A stretch of DNA of 64,000 bases from Microvenator marinus. GTDB lineage: Bacteria; Myxococcota_A; Bradymonadia; Bradymonadales; Bradymonadaceae. The stretch spans positions 4,612,001 to 4,676,000 of the forward strand of contig NZ_CP042467.1 in the NCBI RefSeq assembly GCF_007993755.1. Reading direction: 5' to 3'. The notes under the pieces are model-generated. The model worked only from the letters and a program-made list of their open reading frames with translations. It ran no database searches and had not been told where the DNA came from. The position numbers were made by a program, and so were the translations under genes. Shown here piece by piece: positions 35,242-45,427 of this stretch (position 1 is the stretch's first letter; each line of letters opens with the position of its first letter).

Positions 35242-37584
35242 GTGAACTATTCTGCTTTTTTTGAAGCAGCTACTCGCTTTCCGCCATATCCTTATCAGGA
35301 GAAACTGGCGGAGGGCCCGTGGCCGGATCGATTAAAAATTCCTACTGGGCTTGGTAAGACTGGAGCGGTCGCATTGGCATGGGCCTACCGGCATCTGGAA
35401 GGCTCTCCCGATGCACATACGCGCCTAGTTTGGTGCTTACCAATGAAAGTCTTAGTCGAGCAAACCGCGGATGTAATCGAGGGTTGGCTGGCTAGTTTGG
35501 AGCCAACGTTTTCATCTGCAGGCAAGACCTTGCCTCGAGTTCAGAGATTGCTTGGGGGGCATGTTGACGCCGATTGGACCAACACCCCAGAGGTTCCTAC
35601 TGTGATCGTCGGCACTCAAGACATGTTGCTCTCGCGTGCGTTGATGCGCGGATACGGTATGAAGCGTTACGCTTGGCCTATGCATTACGCCTGGCTTCAT
35701 AACGATGCGCTCTGGGTGTTCGATGAGACACAGCTTATGGGAGTCGGTGTTGAGACCAGTGCCCAGCTAGCTGGACTCCGCAAGAAGCTTGGGAGTTTTC
35801 GGCCGACCCATTCATTGTGGATGAGTGCTACTTTGGGGGATCAGCAACTCGACACGGTCGATCACCCGTTGGAGAAGTTAGGGCCTCCGCTATCCTTGGG
35901 GGAGAAGGACTTTCAGCATGACGCAGTGGTAAAGAGAACCCGGTCCAAGAAGTCAGCTACCAAAGCAGAAGCCACCGTAGCCAAAGACGTGGATATCAGC
36001 GAACTCGTCTCGAACGTCCTCAAGGAGCATCAAGAGGGAAGTCTTTCTCTCGTGATTCTAAATCGGGTTTCTCGTGCGCAAGAGGTTTTTGAGGGGCTTC
36101 TGAACGCTGGAAGAACGCTAGAAAATACCGCTCTCTTGCATTCGCGGTTTAGACGAGGTGATCGCGCCAAACACATGGAAATGTTGAAGGCGGAAGGGGA
36201 TCGAATCATTGTGTCGACCCAAGTGATCGAAGCTGGAGTAGATATCAGCTCAAAGACCATGTTTACGGAGTTGGCGCCCTGGTCCTCGCTAGTTCAGCGA
36301 TTCGGCCGTTGCAGCCGTGGCGGCGAGTTCCACGATGCGCGGGTCTTTTGGGTAAACATTGAACCCAAGGATGAAAAGGATGACTTATGTCTGCCCTATA
36401 CCCTGAAGGAGCTTGATGAGTCGCGAGCGATCCTGAGTTCACTTGGCGATGTGGGGCCTGAATCACTTTCAAGCGTAAACTGGCAGCCGACCCCTGTTGT
36501 GCGTCCAGTGCTCAGGCGTAGAGACCTTCTAGAACTTTTTGACACCTCGGCGGATCTCTCCGGAGACGATCTGGACGTCTCTCGTTATGTCCGTGACAGC
36601 AGCTCGCCGGACGTATTTGTATACTGGCGTAGTTGGGAAGGTGAGAAGCCGTCTGAAAAAGACAAGGAGCTTCAGTCTCCACATGAGGAGGAGTTGTGCC
36701 GCATTTCTATTTCGCAGGCGGTCAAGTTTCTCAAGGACACAGCTTATAGCTTTAACCATCTTACCGAACGTTGGGAGCTTTGCGGAAAGTCGGTGGTTCC
36801 CGGCAAAACCTATCTTGTTCCAGCAAGTGCTGGCGGTTACACACCGGAACTTGGCTTTACTGGAAAGAAGCTTAAGAAAGGCGAGGAAGTCGAGGTCTTC
36901 AAAACGAGTGAAGTAGAGCCTGAATCAATGGATTCGGATCCACGCTCGTTCAAGAAGTCTTGGATTTCACTCGCGGACCACACTGAGCATGTTGTCACTG
37001 AATGCAAAGCGCTCCTAGTCAGCCTGGGGATCGATGGCCAGACCAGTGAGTTGATGTTGCGCGCCGCTCGCTGGCATGACGCAGGCAAGGCTCACGAAGT
37101 TTTCCAGCATGTTCTGGCCGCTGATAAAGCGCCAAATCCTGGTACATGGGCAAAATCTGCTCTCGAGGGGAATAAGCCAACCAGGAAGTTCTTCAGGCAC
37201 GAGCTAGCCTCGATGCTTATCTACAAACAATACTTCCCCGAAGACGACTTGGGGGCCTTCATCATTCTGGCTCACCACGGGAAGGTAAGGTTGAGCCTGC
37301 GTGCCCTACCCGATGAAAATCGACCAGGCGCGGCTGACACAGTATTCGCGCGAGGCGTATGGCATGGTGACGTGGTCAGAGCTGCGGAACTTGGTGGAGG
37401 AACACGCTTTGATGACACCGATTTGGACCTTTCGTTTGTCCGCCTAGGACCGAACTCGTGGGCAGAACGCATGCTTCGATTGCGAGACTCGCCTGATATG
37501 GGGCCATTTCGAATGGGCTACTTGGAGGCGATCTTACGAAGTGCCGACCAACGTGCGAGCGCCAAGGAGGCCGGAAATGTTTGA
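35242..37584 (+). CDS. cas3: Cas3 helicase-nuclease, type I-G (C-terminal HD)
   Basis: The GTG at 35242 follows GAGGAG. The helicase part has the Walker A IPTGLGKTGAVALAW (~33-47), WCLPMKVLVEQT, the DExH-like box VFDETQLMG (~158-166), SATLG, STQVIEAGVDIS and QRFGRCSRGG. The HD nuclease is at the C-terminus, as is characteristic of this subtype: RWHDAGKAHEVFQHV (~610-625) and ILAHHGKVR. Cas3 unwinds and degrades DNA found by the Cascade complex. The end overlaps csx17 by eight bases. All expected motifs are present. Confidence 0.95.
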   Translation: MNYSAFFEAATRFPPYPYQEKLAEGPWPDRLKIPTGLGKTGAVALAWAYRHLEGSPDAHTRLVWCLPMKVLVEQTADVIEGWLASLEPTFSSAGKTLPRVQRLLGGHVDADWTNTPEVPTVIVGTQDMLLSRALMRGYGMKRYAWPMHYAWLHNDALWVFDETQLMGVGVETSAQLAGLRKKLGSFRPTHSLWMSATLGDQQLDTVDHPLEKLGPPLSLGEKDFQHDAVVKRTRSKKSATKAEATVAKDVDISELVSNVLKEHQEGSLSLVILNRVSRAQEVFEGLLNAGRTLENTALLHSRFRRGDRAKHMEMLKAEGDRIIVSTQVIEAGVDISSKTMFTELAPWSSLVQRFGRCSRGGEFHDARVFWVNIEPKDEKDDLCLPYTLKELDESRAILSSLGDVGPESLSSVNWQPTPVVRPVLRRRDLLELFDTSADLSGDDLDVSRYVRDSSSPDVFVYWRSWEGEKPSEKDKELQSPHEEELCRISISQAVKFLKDTAYSFNHLTERWELCGKSVVPGKTYLVPASAGGYTPELGFTGKKLKKGEEVEVFKTSEVEPESMDSDPRSFKKSWISLADHTEHVVTECKALLVSLGIDGQTSELMLRAARWHDAGKAHEVFQHVLAADKAPNPGTWAKSALEGNKPTRKFFRHELASMLIYKQYFPEDDLGAFIILAHHGKVRLSLRALPDENRPGAADTVFARGVWHGDVVRAAELGGGTRFDDTDLDLSFVRLGPNSWAERMLRLRDSPDMGPFRMGYLEAILRSADQRASAKEAGNV

Positions 37585-39685
37585 ACTTGAACTCAAAGGC
37601 TGTCGTACTCGGCCGCTGGCCCACTACCTGAAATCCATAGCTGTCTTACGACTGGTTTCTCAACAGGTGGACCCGGAAGCCCGCGGCTTCTGGCGATCCG
37701 ACCACTTCGTGCTTCAATCCAGCCTCGACCGCGAAGAGTTGTTGAGCTTCTTTGCCCACGGTTATGAGCCGTCGCCGATCATTGCGCCCTGGAACGGTGG
37801 GAGCGGGTTTTATCCCAAGGATAACTCCACCGCGCTCGAGACCATTCTTGGAAGCACTGCGCCGAGATTTTCTCGGTATCAGGAGTCGATTCGCGCTGCA
37901 CAAAGAGTCGTTGAAGAGTTTGGTTTGGATGGAAAGCCCGACTCGGATACCAAGGGTGAACTCATCAACCAAATGCGCAACCGTCTTCCGGATGATGCGG
38001 TGGAATGGATTGATGCTGCTCTTGTGATGACCACGGAGTTGTCGTCCGGCGACTTCAAGGACGTTCCCAAGTTTCCGCCCGTCCTGGGGACCGGCGGCAA
38101 CGATGGACGTTTGGAATTCACAAATAACTTCATGCAGCGACTTCTGGATGCTTTGAGCCCAAACGGGGAACCTCTCGAAGGTTCTTTGGGATGGCTTGCT
38201 TCAGCGCTATTCGAGGACCTAACTCAAATCGCTGGTTCGGGGGCAATTGGCCAGTTTTACCCGTCGGCCGCAGGCGGGGCCAACTCCACAACCGGATTCG
38301 AAGGAAACTCTGCGTTCAACGTCTGGGATTTCATCCTCATGATGGAAGGCGCAATCGCGTTCTCTTCTGCAGCAGTGAAGCGCCTTGAAGCAGACCCAAA
38401 TGGAGCATTAAGTGCACCATTTGTGGTGCGACAAACGACATCGGGATACGCGTCCTCGTCTGACCAAGACAAGTCACGGGCGGAAATGTGGCTTCCACTT
38501 TGGGAAGAGCCAGCCTCTTTTCCAAGCATTCAGGCTTTGCTTGGTGAAGGACGTGCCAGAGTAGGTCGGCGCAACGCAAGCAACGGGCTTGATTTTGCAC
38601 GTGCGGTGGCATTGCTTGGAATCGATCGCGGTATCACAGCTTTTGAAAGGTATGGCTTTCAGGAGCGCAATGGGCTCTCAACGTTCGCCATTCCCCTTTC
38701 ACGCTTCGAGGTGCGGCCGAATCCTGATGTTGAGCTTTTGAGGAGTATTGATGCTTGGTTGAGCATCTTCCTTTCCCGTGCTGGGGGTGAACACGCTCCA
38801 GGCTCAGTCAGACGCGTGGGTCGACAGCTCGAAGACGCGGTTATGAAAATGACCCAGCGGCCGGGACACTCATCTACGCAAGATGTGTTGGTAGCTCTGG
38901 GTCGGGCACAAGCAGCCCTATCGAACAGCCACAAATGGGCGCAGGAAAATGTACGCCCGATGCCAGAACTGAAAGAAAACTGGCTTGAAAGAGCGAGCGA
39001 CAACTCTTCGGAGTGGCGACTCGCCTCCGCATTGGCTTCAATACAAGTCAATGGTCACGGCAAGCTGCGTACGGCGATCGAACCGGTCACGGACAAGGGC
39101 GACTGGGTGAAAGAATACACGCCAGATCACGTCCGTGAGGGTAACGTCGAGGATCTCTTGCACGGACTCTTACATCGTTGGCTACTTGAACTCGAGAACA
39201 AGCCTAGTCGCGAGCCACAGTCGGCCAATCCAAACCCGAATTGGTTTGTCGAGGCGAGCCGCTTTGCCAGACTTGAAGACATCAATCACTTCCTAAACCA
39301 TCAGGTTGATGAGGCGAGGCTCTATGATCTCATTCGCGCACTGATGTTGGTGAAGCCCGTTGAGGACACCAAACAGGCTGAGAGTGACGTTATCGTTCCA
39401 TTGGATTACGGGATCGTTCGACTTGCTCATTCCCCCTGGTTGGTCCGCGAGGTGGGACCAAGCCGTGACCCAGCAATCTTGAGGCAGCTGGTTGCGGGGA
39501 AAAATGGGGTAATCTCGGCCGGGCGTAGGCTTAAGGTAAGCGGTCTGGCCCCGGCAGTGAACACAAAAGACATTGATGTCTCGCAGACCCGCGCAAAACG
39601 GATCGCTGCGGTGATTGCATTTCCGATTTCACTACAATCAATCAATAAGATTGCAGACTACATACTCAAACCAAAACAAGACTGA
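37577..39685 (+). CDS. csx17: Csx17 (Cas8g), type I-G large subunit
   Basis: The start is set to the ATG at 37577, six bases after AAGGAGG and overlapping the cas3 stop; the earlier ATG would be inside cas3. The N-terminus MFELELKGCRTRPLAHYLKS, then IAVLRLVSQQ, is typical of Csx17. At 702 residues it fits the family. It replaces Cas8 in type I-G complexes and should recognise the PAM and bridge to Cas3. The gene order cas3-csx17-csb1-csb2 supports this strongly. Confidence 0.92.
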   Translation: MFELELKGCRTRPLAHYLKSIAVLRLVSQQVDPEARGFWRSDHFVLQSSLDREELLSFFAHGYEPSPIIAPWNGGSGFYPKDNSTALETILGSTAPRFSRYQESIRAAQRVVEEFGLDGKPDSDTKGELINQMRNRLPDDAVEWIDAALVMTTELSSGDFKDVPKFPPVLGTGGNDGRLEFTNNFMQRLLDALSPNGEPLEGSLGWLASALFEDLTQIAGSGAIGQFYPSAAGGANSTTGFEGNSAFNVWDFILMMEGAIAFSSAAVKRLEADPNGALSAPFVVRQTTSGYASSSDQDKSRAEMWLPLWEEPASFPSIQALLGEGRARVGRRNASNGLDFARAVALLGIDRGITAFERYGFQERNGLSTFAIPLSRFEVRPNPDVELLRSIDAWLSIFLSRAGGEHAPGSVRRVGRQLEDAVMKMTQRPGHSSTQDVLVALGRAQAALSNSHKWAQENVRPMPELKENWLERASDNSSEWRLASALASIQVNGHGKLRTAIEPVTDKGDWVKEYTPDHVREGNVEDLLHGLLHRWLLELENKPSREPQSANPNPNWFVEASRFARLEDINHFLNHQVDEARLYDLIRALMLVKPVEDTKQAESDVIVPLDYGIVRLAHSPWLVREVGPSRDPAILRQLVAGKNGVISAGRRLKVSGLAPAVNTKDIDVSQTRAKRIAAVIAFPISLQSINKIADYILKPKQD

Positions 39686-40639
<954 letters not shown>

Positions 40640-40642
40640 TCC

Positions 40643-42211
40643 ATGATTCAAATGGACATCAAATTCTTGGCTGGAAAGGTACACGCGACGCCATGGGATC
40701 ACCATGTGAACGAGGGCGTCGTAGAATGGCCGCTCTCGCCCTGGCGTATTCTGCGCGCATTGATTGCTACGTGGCACATAAAAGCTCAGGAGATACCGCG
40801 TGAGGCGGTGCAAGAGTTGATTGAGGCGATGTGTGGTGTGGACCCTCAGTTTGCGATGCCAAAGCAGATTGGCTCTGGCCATACGCGTCACTATATGCCG
40901 ACTCGAACGTCCACTACCAAGGTGTTCGACACGTTCTTGATCGTTTCGGCCGAGGATCGTTTAGGGGTGCGTTGGCCAGTGGACCTGAGTCCCGAGCTTC
41001 ACGATGTGCTGGAAACACTAGTTGCCCGCATTGGCTATCTAGGGCGTGCTGAGGCTTGGGCGAGTGTCGAGCTTAGTAAGCGCGAATGGGACGAGTCCGA
41101 AGCCATCTGTTCAACCAAACGAACCGAAGAAGGGGAGCTGGTGCGTCTGCTCAACGCCTATCCACCAAGTCAATACGAGGCTTGGAGGGAAGGCATGATG
41201 CAGGGTTGGTCACACCACGCGTTGGTGGCCGCTGCCGAGAAGAAGGGAAAACCTCTCGACGAAGTTAAACTCTCGGCCAAAGAGAAAGCCAAGATTGAAG
41301 AGCGGCTGCCCGAATCCCTCTTTGATGCTCTGCAACTTGATACTGCTGACATCCAAAAGGATGGTTGGAGTTTGCCACCAGGAGCCCGGTGGGTGGAGTA
41401 CTACCGACCACATGCGGAACCACCGGATCTGACGAGAATCTCCTATGATACCGGAGGTCAACTTCCTCAGGTTGCCACCTTCGCCCTCTATTCCAATGTG
41501 TTGCCGCTCTTTACGGACGCGTTTCACGTCGCTTCTATTATGCATCGCGCACTTGTATCCAGGGATCCTTCAAACCCGTTATTCTCGGGTCGCGGTGCGG
41601 ACGGTGAGCCATTGAAAGGGCATGAGCACGTATTTATCTTTCCAGAACACGAAAGTGGAAAGAAGCACATCTCCAAGATCTCGCTCTATCTCGAGAGTGG
41701 ATTTGACAACGATGCTGTGAAAGCTCTGCTCACCTTGACCAAGCTCTATAGCCAGGAAGGCGAATTCCAAGAACAGAAACTCGTTCTCCTTGAGTTAAGT
41801 GAAGCAAAGAGCGCCCAATGCAAAGCGGTGGGCAGTAGCAAAGTTTGGGAATCGTACACCCCGTTTGTAGCTACTAGGCACCCCAAGATTCGGCGAAATG
41901 GTACTGCAAAGTACGAGAACGGCCTCGTCGTTGGAAGTTCGGAGCATGACTTACGTCGCCTGCTTGCAGAAGGCGGCTATCCTGGTCCGATTAACGTCAC
42001 AGTGGTTGACTCGACGACGCTGGCTAAGGAAGAGCGGTGGTTGAAGTTTCGGACACACCGGAAAAGCAGACGGGGTGCGCGTGGGCCACATTTACCCACA
42101 GGCTACCGAATCGAGTTTGCTGAAGTCCAAGCTGGGCCGATCGCCCTTGGATACGGTGCCCACTTCGGATTGGGGATGTTCGTGCCAGTAGAAATCTCTG
42201 GAATAAGTTAA
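40643..42211 (+). CDS. csb2: Csb2 (Cas5-Cas6 fusion, GSU0054 family)
   Basis: The N-terminal half begins IQMDIKFLAGKVHATPWDHH and WPLSPWRILRALIATW, as in Cas5-like GSU0054 proteins. The C-terminus carries a RAMP glycine-rich loop (GPIALGYGAHFGLGMFVPV) of the Cas6 part. In type I-G this protein both caps the crRNA 5' end and cuts the repeat hairpin, so no separate cas6 is needed and none is seen. Length 522 fits the family. The hicA promoter overlaps or follows its end. Confidence 0.93.
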   Translation: MIQMDIKFLAGKVHATPWDHHVNEGVVEWPLSPWRILRALIATWHIKAQEIPREAVQELIEAMCGVDPQFAMPKQIGSGHTRHYMPTRTSTTKVFDTFLIVSAEDRLGVRWPVDLSPELHDVLETLVARIGYLGRAEAWASVELSKREWDESEAICSTKRTEEGELVRLLNAYPPSQYEAWREGMMQGWSHHALVAAAEKKGKPLDEVKLSAKEKAKIEERLPESLFDALQLDTADIQKDGWSLPPGARWVEYYRPHAEPPDLTRISYDTGGQLPQVATFALYSNVLPLFTDAFHVASIMHRALVSRDPSNPLFSGRGADGEPLKGHEHVFIFPEHESGKKHISKISLYLESGFDNDAVKALLTLTKLYSQEGEFQEQKLVLLELSEAKSAQCKAVGSSKVWESYTPFVATRHPKIRRNGTAKYENGLVVGSSEHDLRRLLAEGGYPGPINVTVVDSTTLAKEERWLKFRTHRKSRRGARGPHLPTGYRIEFAEVQAGPIALGYGAHFGLGMFVPVEISGIS

Positions 42212-42216
42212 GAGTG

Positions 42217-42232
42217 GTACTATAATTAGTAC
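42217..42232 (+). promoter_or_regulatory. Palindromic operator with embedded -10 before hicAB
   Basis: GTACTA-TAAT-TAGTAC is a perfect inverted repeat that contains TATAAT at 42221-42226. It sits 5 bp after the csb2 stop and 11 bp before the hicA ATG. Binding of a repressor such as HicB here would block the -10. A -35 is not clear. Confidence 0.65.
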
Positions 42233-42243
42233 TAGGTGGGGTT

Positions 42244-42489
42244 ATGGAAGAAGACATCTTGTATCTCCAACAAAGCAAGACTGTTCGTTTTGCTAGGCTG
42301 GTTCGGATTTGCACCAAGTGGTTTGGAGAACCGAGAGTCACGGGTAGCCATCATGTGTTCAAGACTCCATGGAAGGGCGATCCGAGAGTTAATCTTCAAA
42401 GGGCCGGCAAGGATGCAAAGCCTTATCAGGTTAAACAAGTTATCGCGGCGCTCGAAAGGCTGTCTGGAGGAAATGAAGATGAACTTTGA
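42244..42489 (+). CDS. hicA: HicA-type mRNA interferase toxin
   Basis: The 81-residue protein has the HicA core GSHHVFKTPWKGDPRVNLQ, with the catalytic histidine region GSHH, and the C-terminal YQVKQVIAALERL helix. Its N-terminus is slightly longer and more polar than in many HicA proteins. AGGTGGGG precedes the ATG. HicA cleaves mRNA through its double-stranded-RNA-binding-like fold. It overlaps hicB by 11 bases and lies between csb2 and the CRISPR array. Confidence 0.88.
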   Translation: MEEDILYLQQSKTVRFARLVRICTKWFGEPRVTGSHHVFKTPWKGDPRVNLQRAGKDAKPYQVKQVIAALERLSGGNEDEL

Positions 42490-42832
42490 AGAATTGGCGA
42501 GCAGGTATAGCTACAACGTGTCGTGGTCGCCGGAAGACGAGGTTTATATCGGGCGAGTTGTGGAATGGCAGAGTCTGGCTGCGCACGCCGATTCCCCAGA
42601 ACAGGCGCTAGCGGAAATCCTCAACGTTGTGGCAATTGCCATAGAGGATTGCGAAGAAGACGGAGACGAATACCCGATGCCGATAAACCAACGGGGATTT
42701 AGTGGCCGTTTCAATGTCAGGTTGCCCCAACACCTGCACAGGGACTTGGTCCTATTCGCAGAACGCAACAACGTTTCGTTGAATCAGGCAGTAACCGAAC
42801 TACTCTCCGGTGCAGTAGCGAAGCACCTCTAA
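42479..42832 (+). CDS. hicB: HicB-type antitoxin with ribbon-helix-helix end
   Basis: The ATG at 42479 is favoured over 42473 because GGAGG then sits eight bases upstream. The N-terminal part (YNVSWSPEDEVYIGRVVEW ... SLAAHADSPEQALAEI) is the partly degraded RNase H-like HicB fold. The C-terminal part (GRFNVRLPQHLHRDLVLFAE, then NNVSLNQAVTELL) is the DNA-binding module. It should block HicA and repress the operator at 42217-42232. The stop is only 15 bp from the terminal CRISPR repeat. Confidence 0.9.
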   Translation: MNFEELASRYSYNVSWSPEDEVYIGRVVEWQSLAAHADSPEQALAEILNVVAIAIEDCEEDGDEYPMPINQRGFSGRFNVRLPQHLHRDLVLFAERNNVSLNQAVTELLSGAVAKHL

Positions 42833-43398
42833 CGAATGGCGGGGCACGTTCTAATGGGGTCGCATCCATACGGATGCGGAGGGCTGGCCTTTATGGGCGG
42901 TTGGAATCGGAGGTGTTCCTGCTTCAATGGGGCCGCATCCATGCGGATGCGGAGGGCGCGGTGGAGAGGAAGGGTCTCGCCGGTGCGGTCGGCGTTGCTT
43001 CAATGGGGCCGCATCCATGCGGATGCGGAGGGTTGTACGTCTTTGAACCGGTTTGGGGTGGCTTGCCTGGGCTTCAATGGGGCCGCATCCATGCGGATGC
43101 GGAGGGCTACGGCGAGCACATCGAGGAAGCGGCGCAACTCTTGCTTCAATGGGGCCGCATCCATGCGGATGCGGAGGGTTTGATGTTTCTGTCTGGCTCA
43201 TTGATTCCTCTGTATTTGCTTCAATGGGGCCGCATCCATGCGGATGCGGAGGGTTCGATCAAGCAAGGGGCAAACACGCCCCGCCCGGGCTTCAATGGGG
43301 CCGCATCCATGCGGATGCGGAGGGGGCCCCGATAGCGCCCACGATGACGAGCGCGGCCGAGTGCTTCAATGGGGCCGCATCCATGCGGATGCGGAGGG

Positions 43399-43438
43399 TA
43401 CCAGCAGGCTGCGGTTGATGCCGTGCTTCAATGGGTGC
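43399..43438 (-). repeat. Spacer containing 11 bp of repeat sequence
   Basis: This 40-bp spacer includes GCTTCAATGGG at 43425-43435, identical to the first 11 bp of the repeat. The true repeat starts 14 bp further on at 43439. It looks like a slipped duplication at a spacer-repeat junction. Confidence 0.85.
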
Positions 43439-44104
43439 GCTTCAATGGGGCCGCATCCATGCGGATGCGGAGGGGGCAAGGGCGCGCTTGGTGTCAGCGT
43501 CCGAAATGACCTCGCTTCAATGGGGCCGCATCCATGCGGATGCGGAGGGGAGGTCTTGGTCAGAAGACCAAGCTCTGAGTCCGAGACGCTTCAATGGGGC
43601 CGCATCCATGCGGATGCGGAGGGGACGTGTGGTCGACCAAGGTCGGCGTGGACACACCACGGCTTCAATGGGGCCGCATCCATGCGGATGCGGAGGGGCG
43701 CTACACAGACTGGGGTGTGCCGTGTGAGTGCAAGCTTCAATGGGGCCGCATCCATGCGGATGCGGAGGGGTGGCGGTTTTCAAGGATGCGCTGCACCGGT
43801 CCACTGTGCTTCAATGGGGCCGCATCCATGCGGATGCGGAGGGCACTCGCCCCTACCAGAGCCAAATCGATATCGGTGCTCAGCTTCAATGGGGCCGCAT
43901 CCATGCGGATGCGGAGGGGCCGAAATGGTGAAGCTACTGGACCCGAGCACCAGCATTGCTTCAATGGGGCCGCATCCATGCGGATGCGGAGGGGGTGAGT
44001 GCGGGATGAGCTTCATGCCGCGTGTGGTGAGGCTTCAATGGGGCCGCATCCATGCGGATGCGGAGGGAGTGGCCCAAGCCTCCGCTGACGATTGTGGAGG
44101 ATGA

Positions 44105-44396
44105 GCTTCAATGGGGCCGCATCCATGCGGATGCGGAGGGGCGTGTGGCGAAGGCAATCAGCCGTAAGGAGGACAAGTGCTTCAATGGGGCCGCATCCAT
44201 GCGGATGCGGAGGGTGATGGCGTTCATACCGGTGAACCCTAACGAGCGTCGCTTCAATGGGGCCGCATCCATGCGGATGCGGAGGGGCGTGTGGCGAAGG
44301 CAATCAGCCGTAAGGAGGACAAGTGCTTCAATGGGGCCGCATCCATGCGGATGCGGAGGGTGATGGCGTTCATACCGGTGAACCCTAACGAGCGTC
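44105..44396 (-). repeat. Exact tandem duplication of a two-spacer block in the array
   Basis: 44105-44250 (two repeats, two spacers) is repeated exactly at 44251-44396. The spacers begin GCGTGTGGCGAAGG and TGATGGCGTTCATACC. Recombination between repeats or replication slippage explains it. Confidence 0.95.
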
Positions 44397-44839
44397 GCTT
44401 CAATGGGGCCGCATCCATGCGGATGCGGAGGGCTCAGCGCTAGGCGCAGGCGCTGGGTTCGGATATCGGCTTCAATGGGGCCGCATCCATGCGGATGCGG
44501 AGGGGGGAGGCCCTTCATTGTTTCGGCGAAGCTTTGCGAGCGGCTTCAATGGGGCCGCATCCATGCGGATGCGGAGGGAACATATGAAGGGCGCACCGTT
44601 GCATGAAGTTGTGCAGCTTCAATGGGGCCGCATCCATGCGGATGCGGAGGGGCGCGGGACGGCCCTTTAGACCGCGAGCCTTGGTGGGCTGGCTTCAATG
44701 GGGCCGCATCCATGCGGATGCGGAGGGACTGCAATATGGAGCGATTCTCAGACGAGGAATACGAGCTTCAATGGGGCCGCATCCATGCGGATGCGGAGGG
44801 CGTAGATCCCTCAAGCCCGCATTGCGGAGTATGAGGCCG

Positions 44840-45427
44840 GCTTCAATGGGGCCGCATCCATGCGGATGCGGAGGGGGCGCTCTTCCCAGCGGTAGGAGTC
44901 TGGATTTCTGGAGCTTCAATGGGGCCGCATCCATGCGGATGCGGAGGGGTTCTTGAAAACACTTTCCATCCTGTAATTTTAGCGACGCTTCAATGGGGCC
45001 GCATCCATGCGGATGCGGAGGGATCTTTATCTCGACTCAGGAAAGTTTAGCTAGCTTAAGCTTCAATGGGGCCGCATCCATGCGGATGCGGAGGGCGGCC
45101 CGTTTGAAATCAAGGCAGGTGTGTGATGGGATGGCTTCAATGGGGCCGCATCCATGCGGATGCGGAGGGGGCGCTCTTCCCAGCGGTAGGAGTCTGGATT
45201 TCTGGAGCTTCAATGGGGCCGCATCCATGCGGATGCGGAGGGGTTCTTGAAAACACTTTCCATCCTGTAATTTTAGCGACGCTTCAATGGGGCCGCATCC
45301 ATGCGGATGCGGAGGGATCTTTATCTCGACTCAGGAAAGTTTAGCTAGCTTAAGCTTCAATGGGGCCGCATCCATGCGGATGCGGAGGGCGGCCCGTTTG
45401 AAATCAAGGCAGGTGTGTGATGGGATG
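44840..45427 (-). repeat. Exact tandem duplication of a four-spacer block in the array
   Basis: 44840-45133 (four repeats, four spacers, 294 bp) is repeated exactly at 45134-45427. The four spacers begin GGCGCTCTTCCC, GTTCTTGAAAAC, ATCTTTATCTCG and CGGCCCGTTTG in plus-strand order. Confidence 0.95.
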
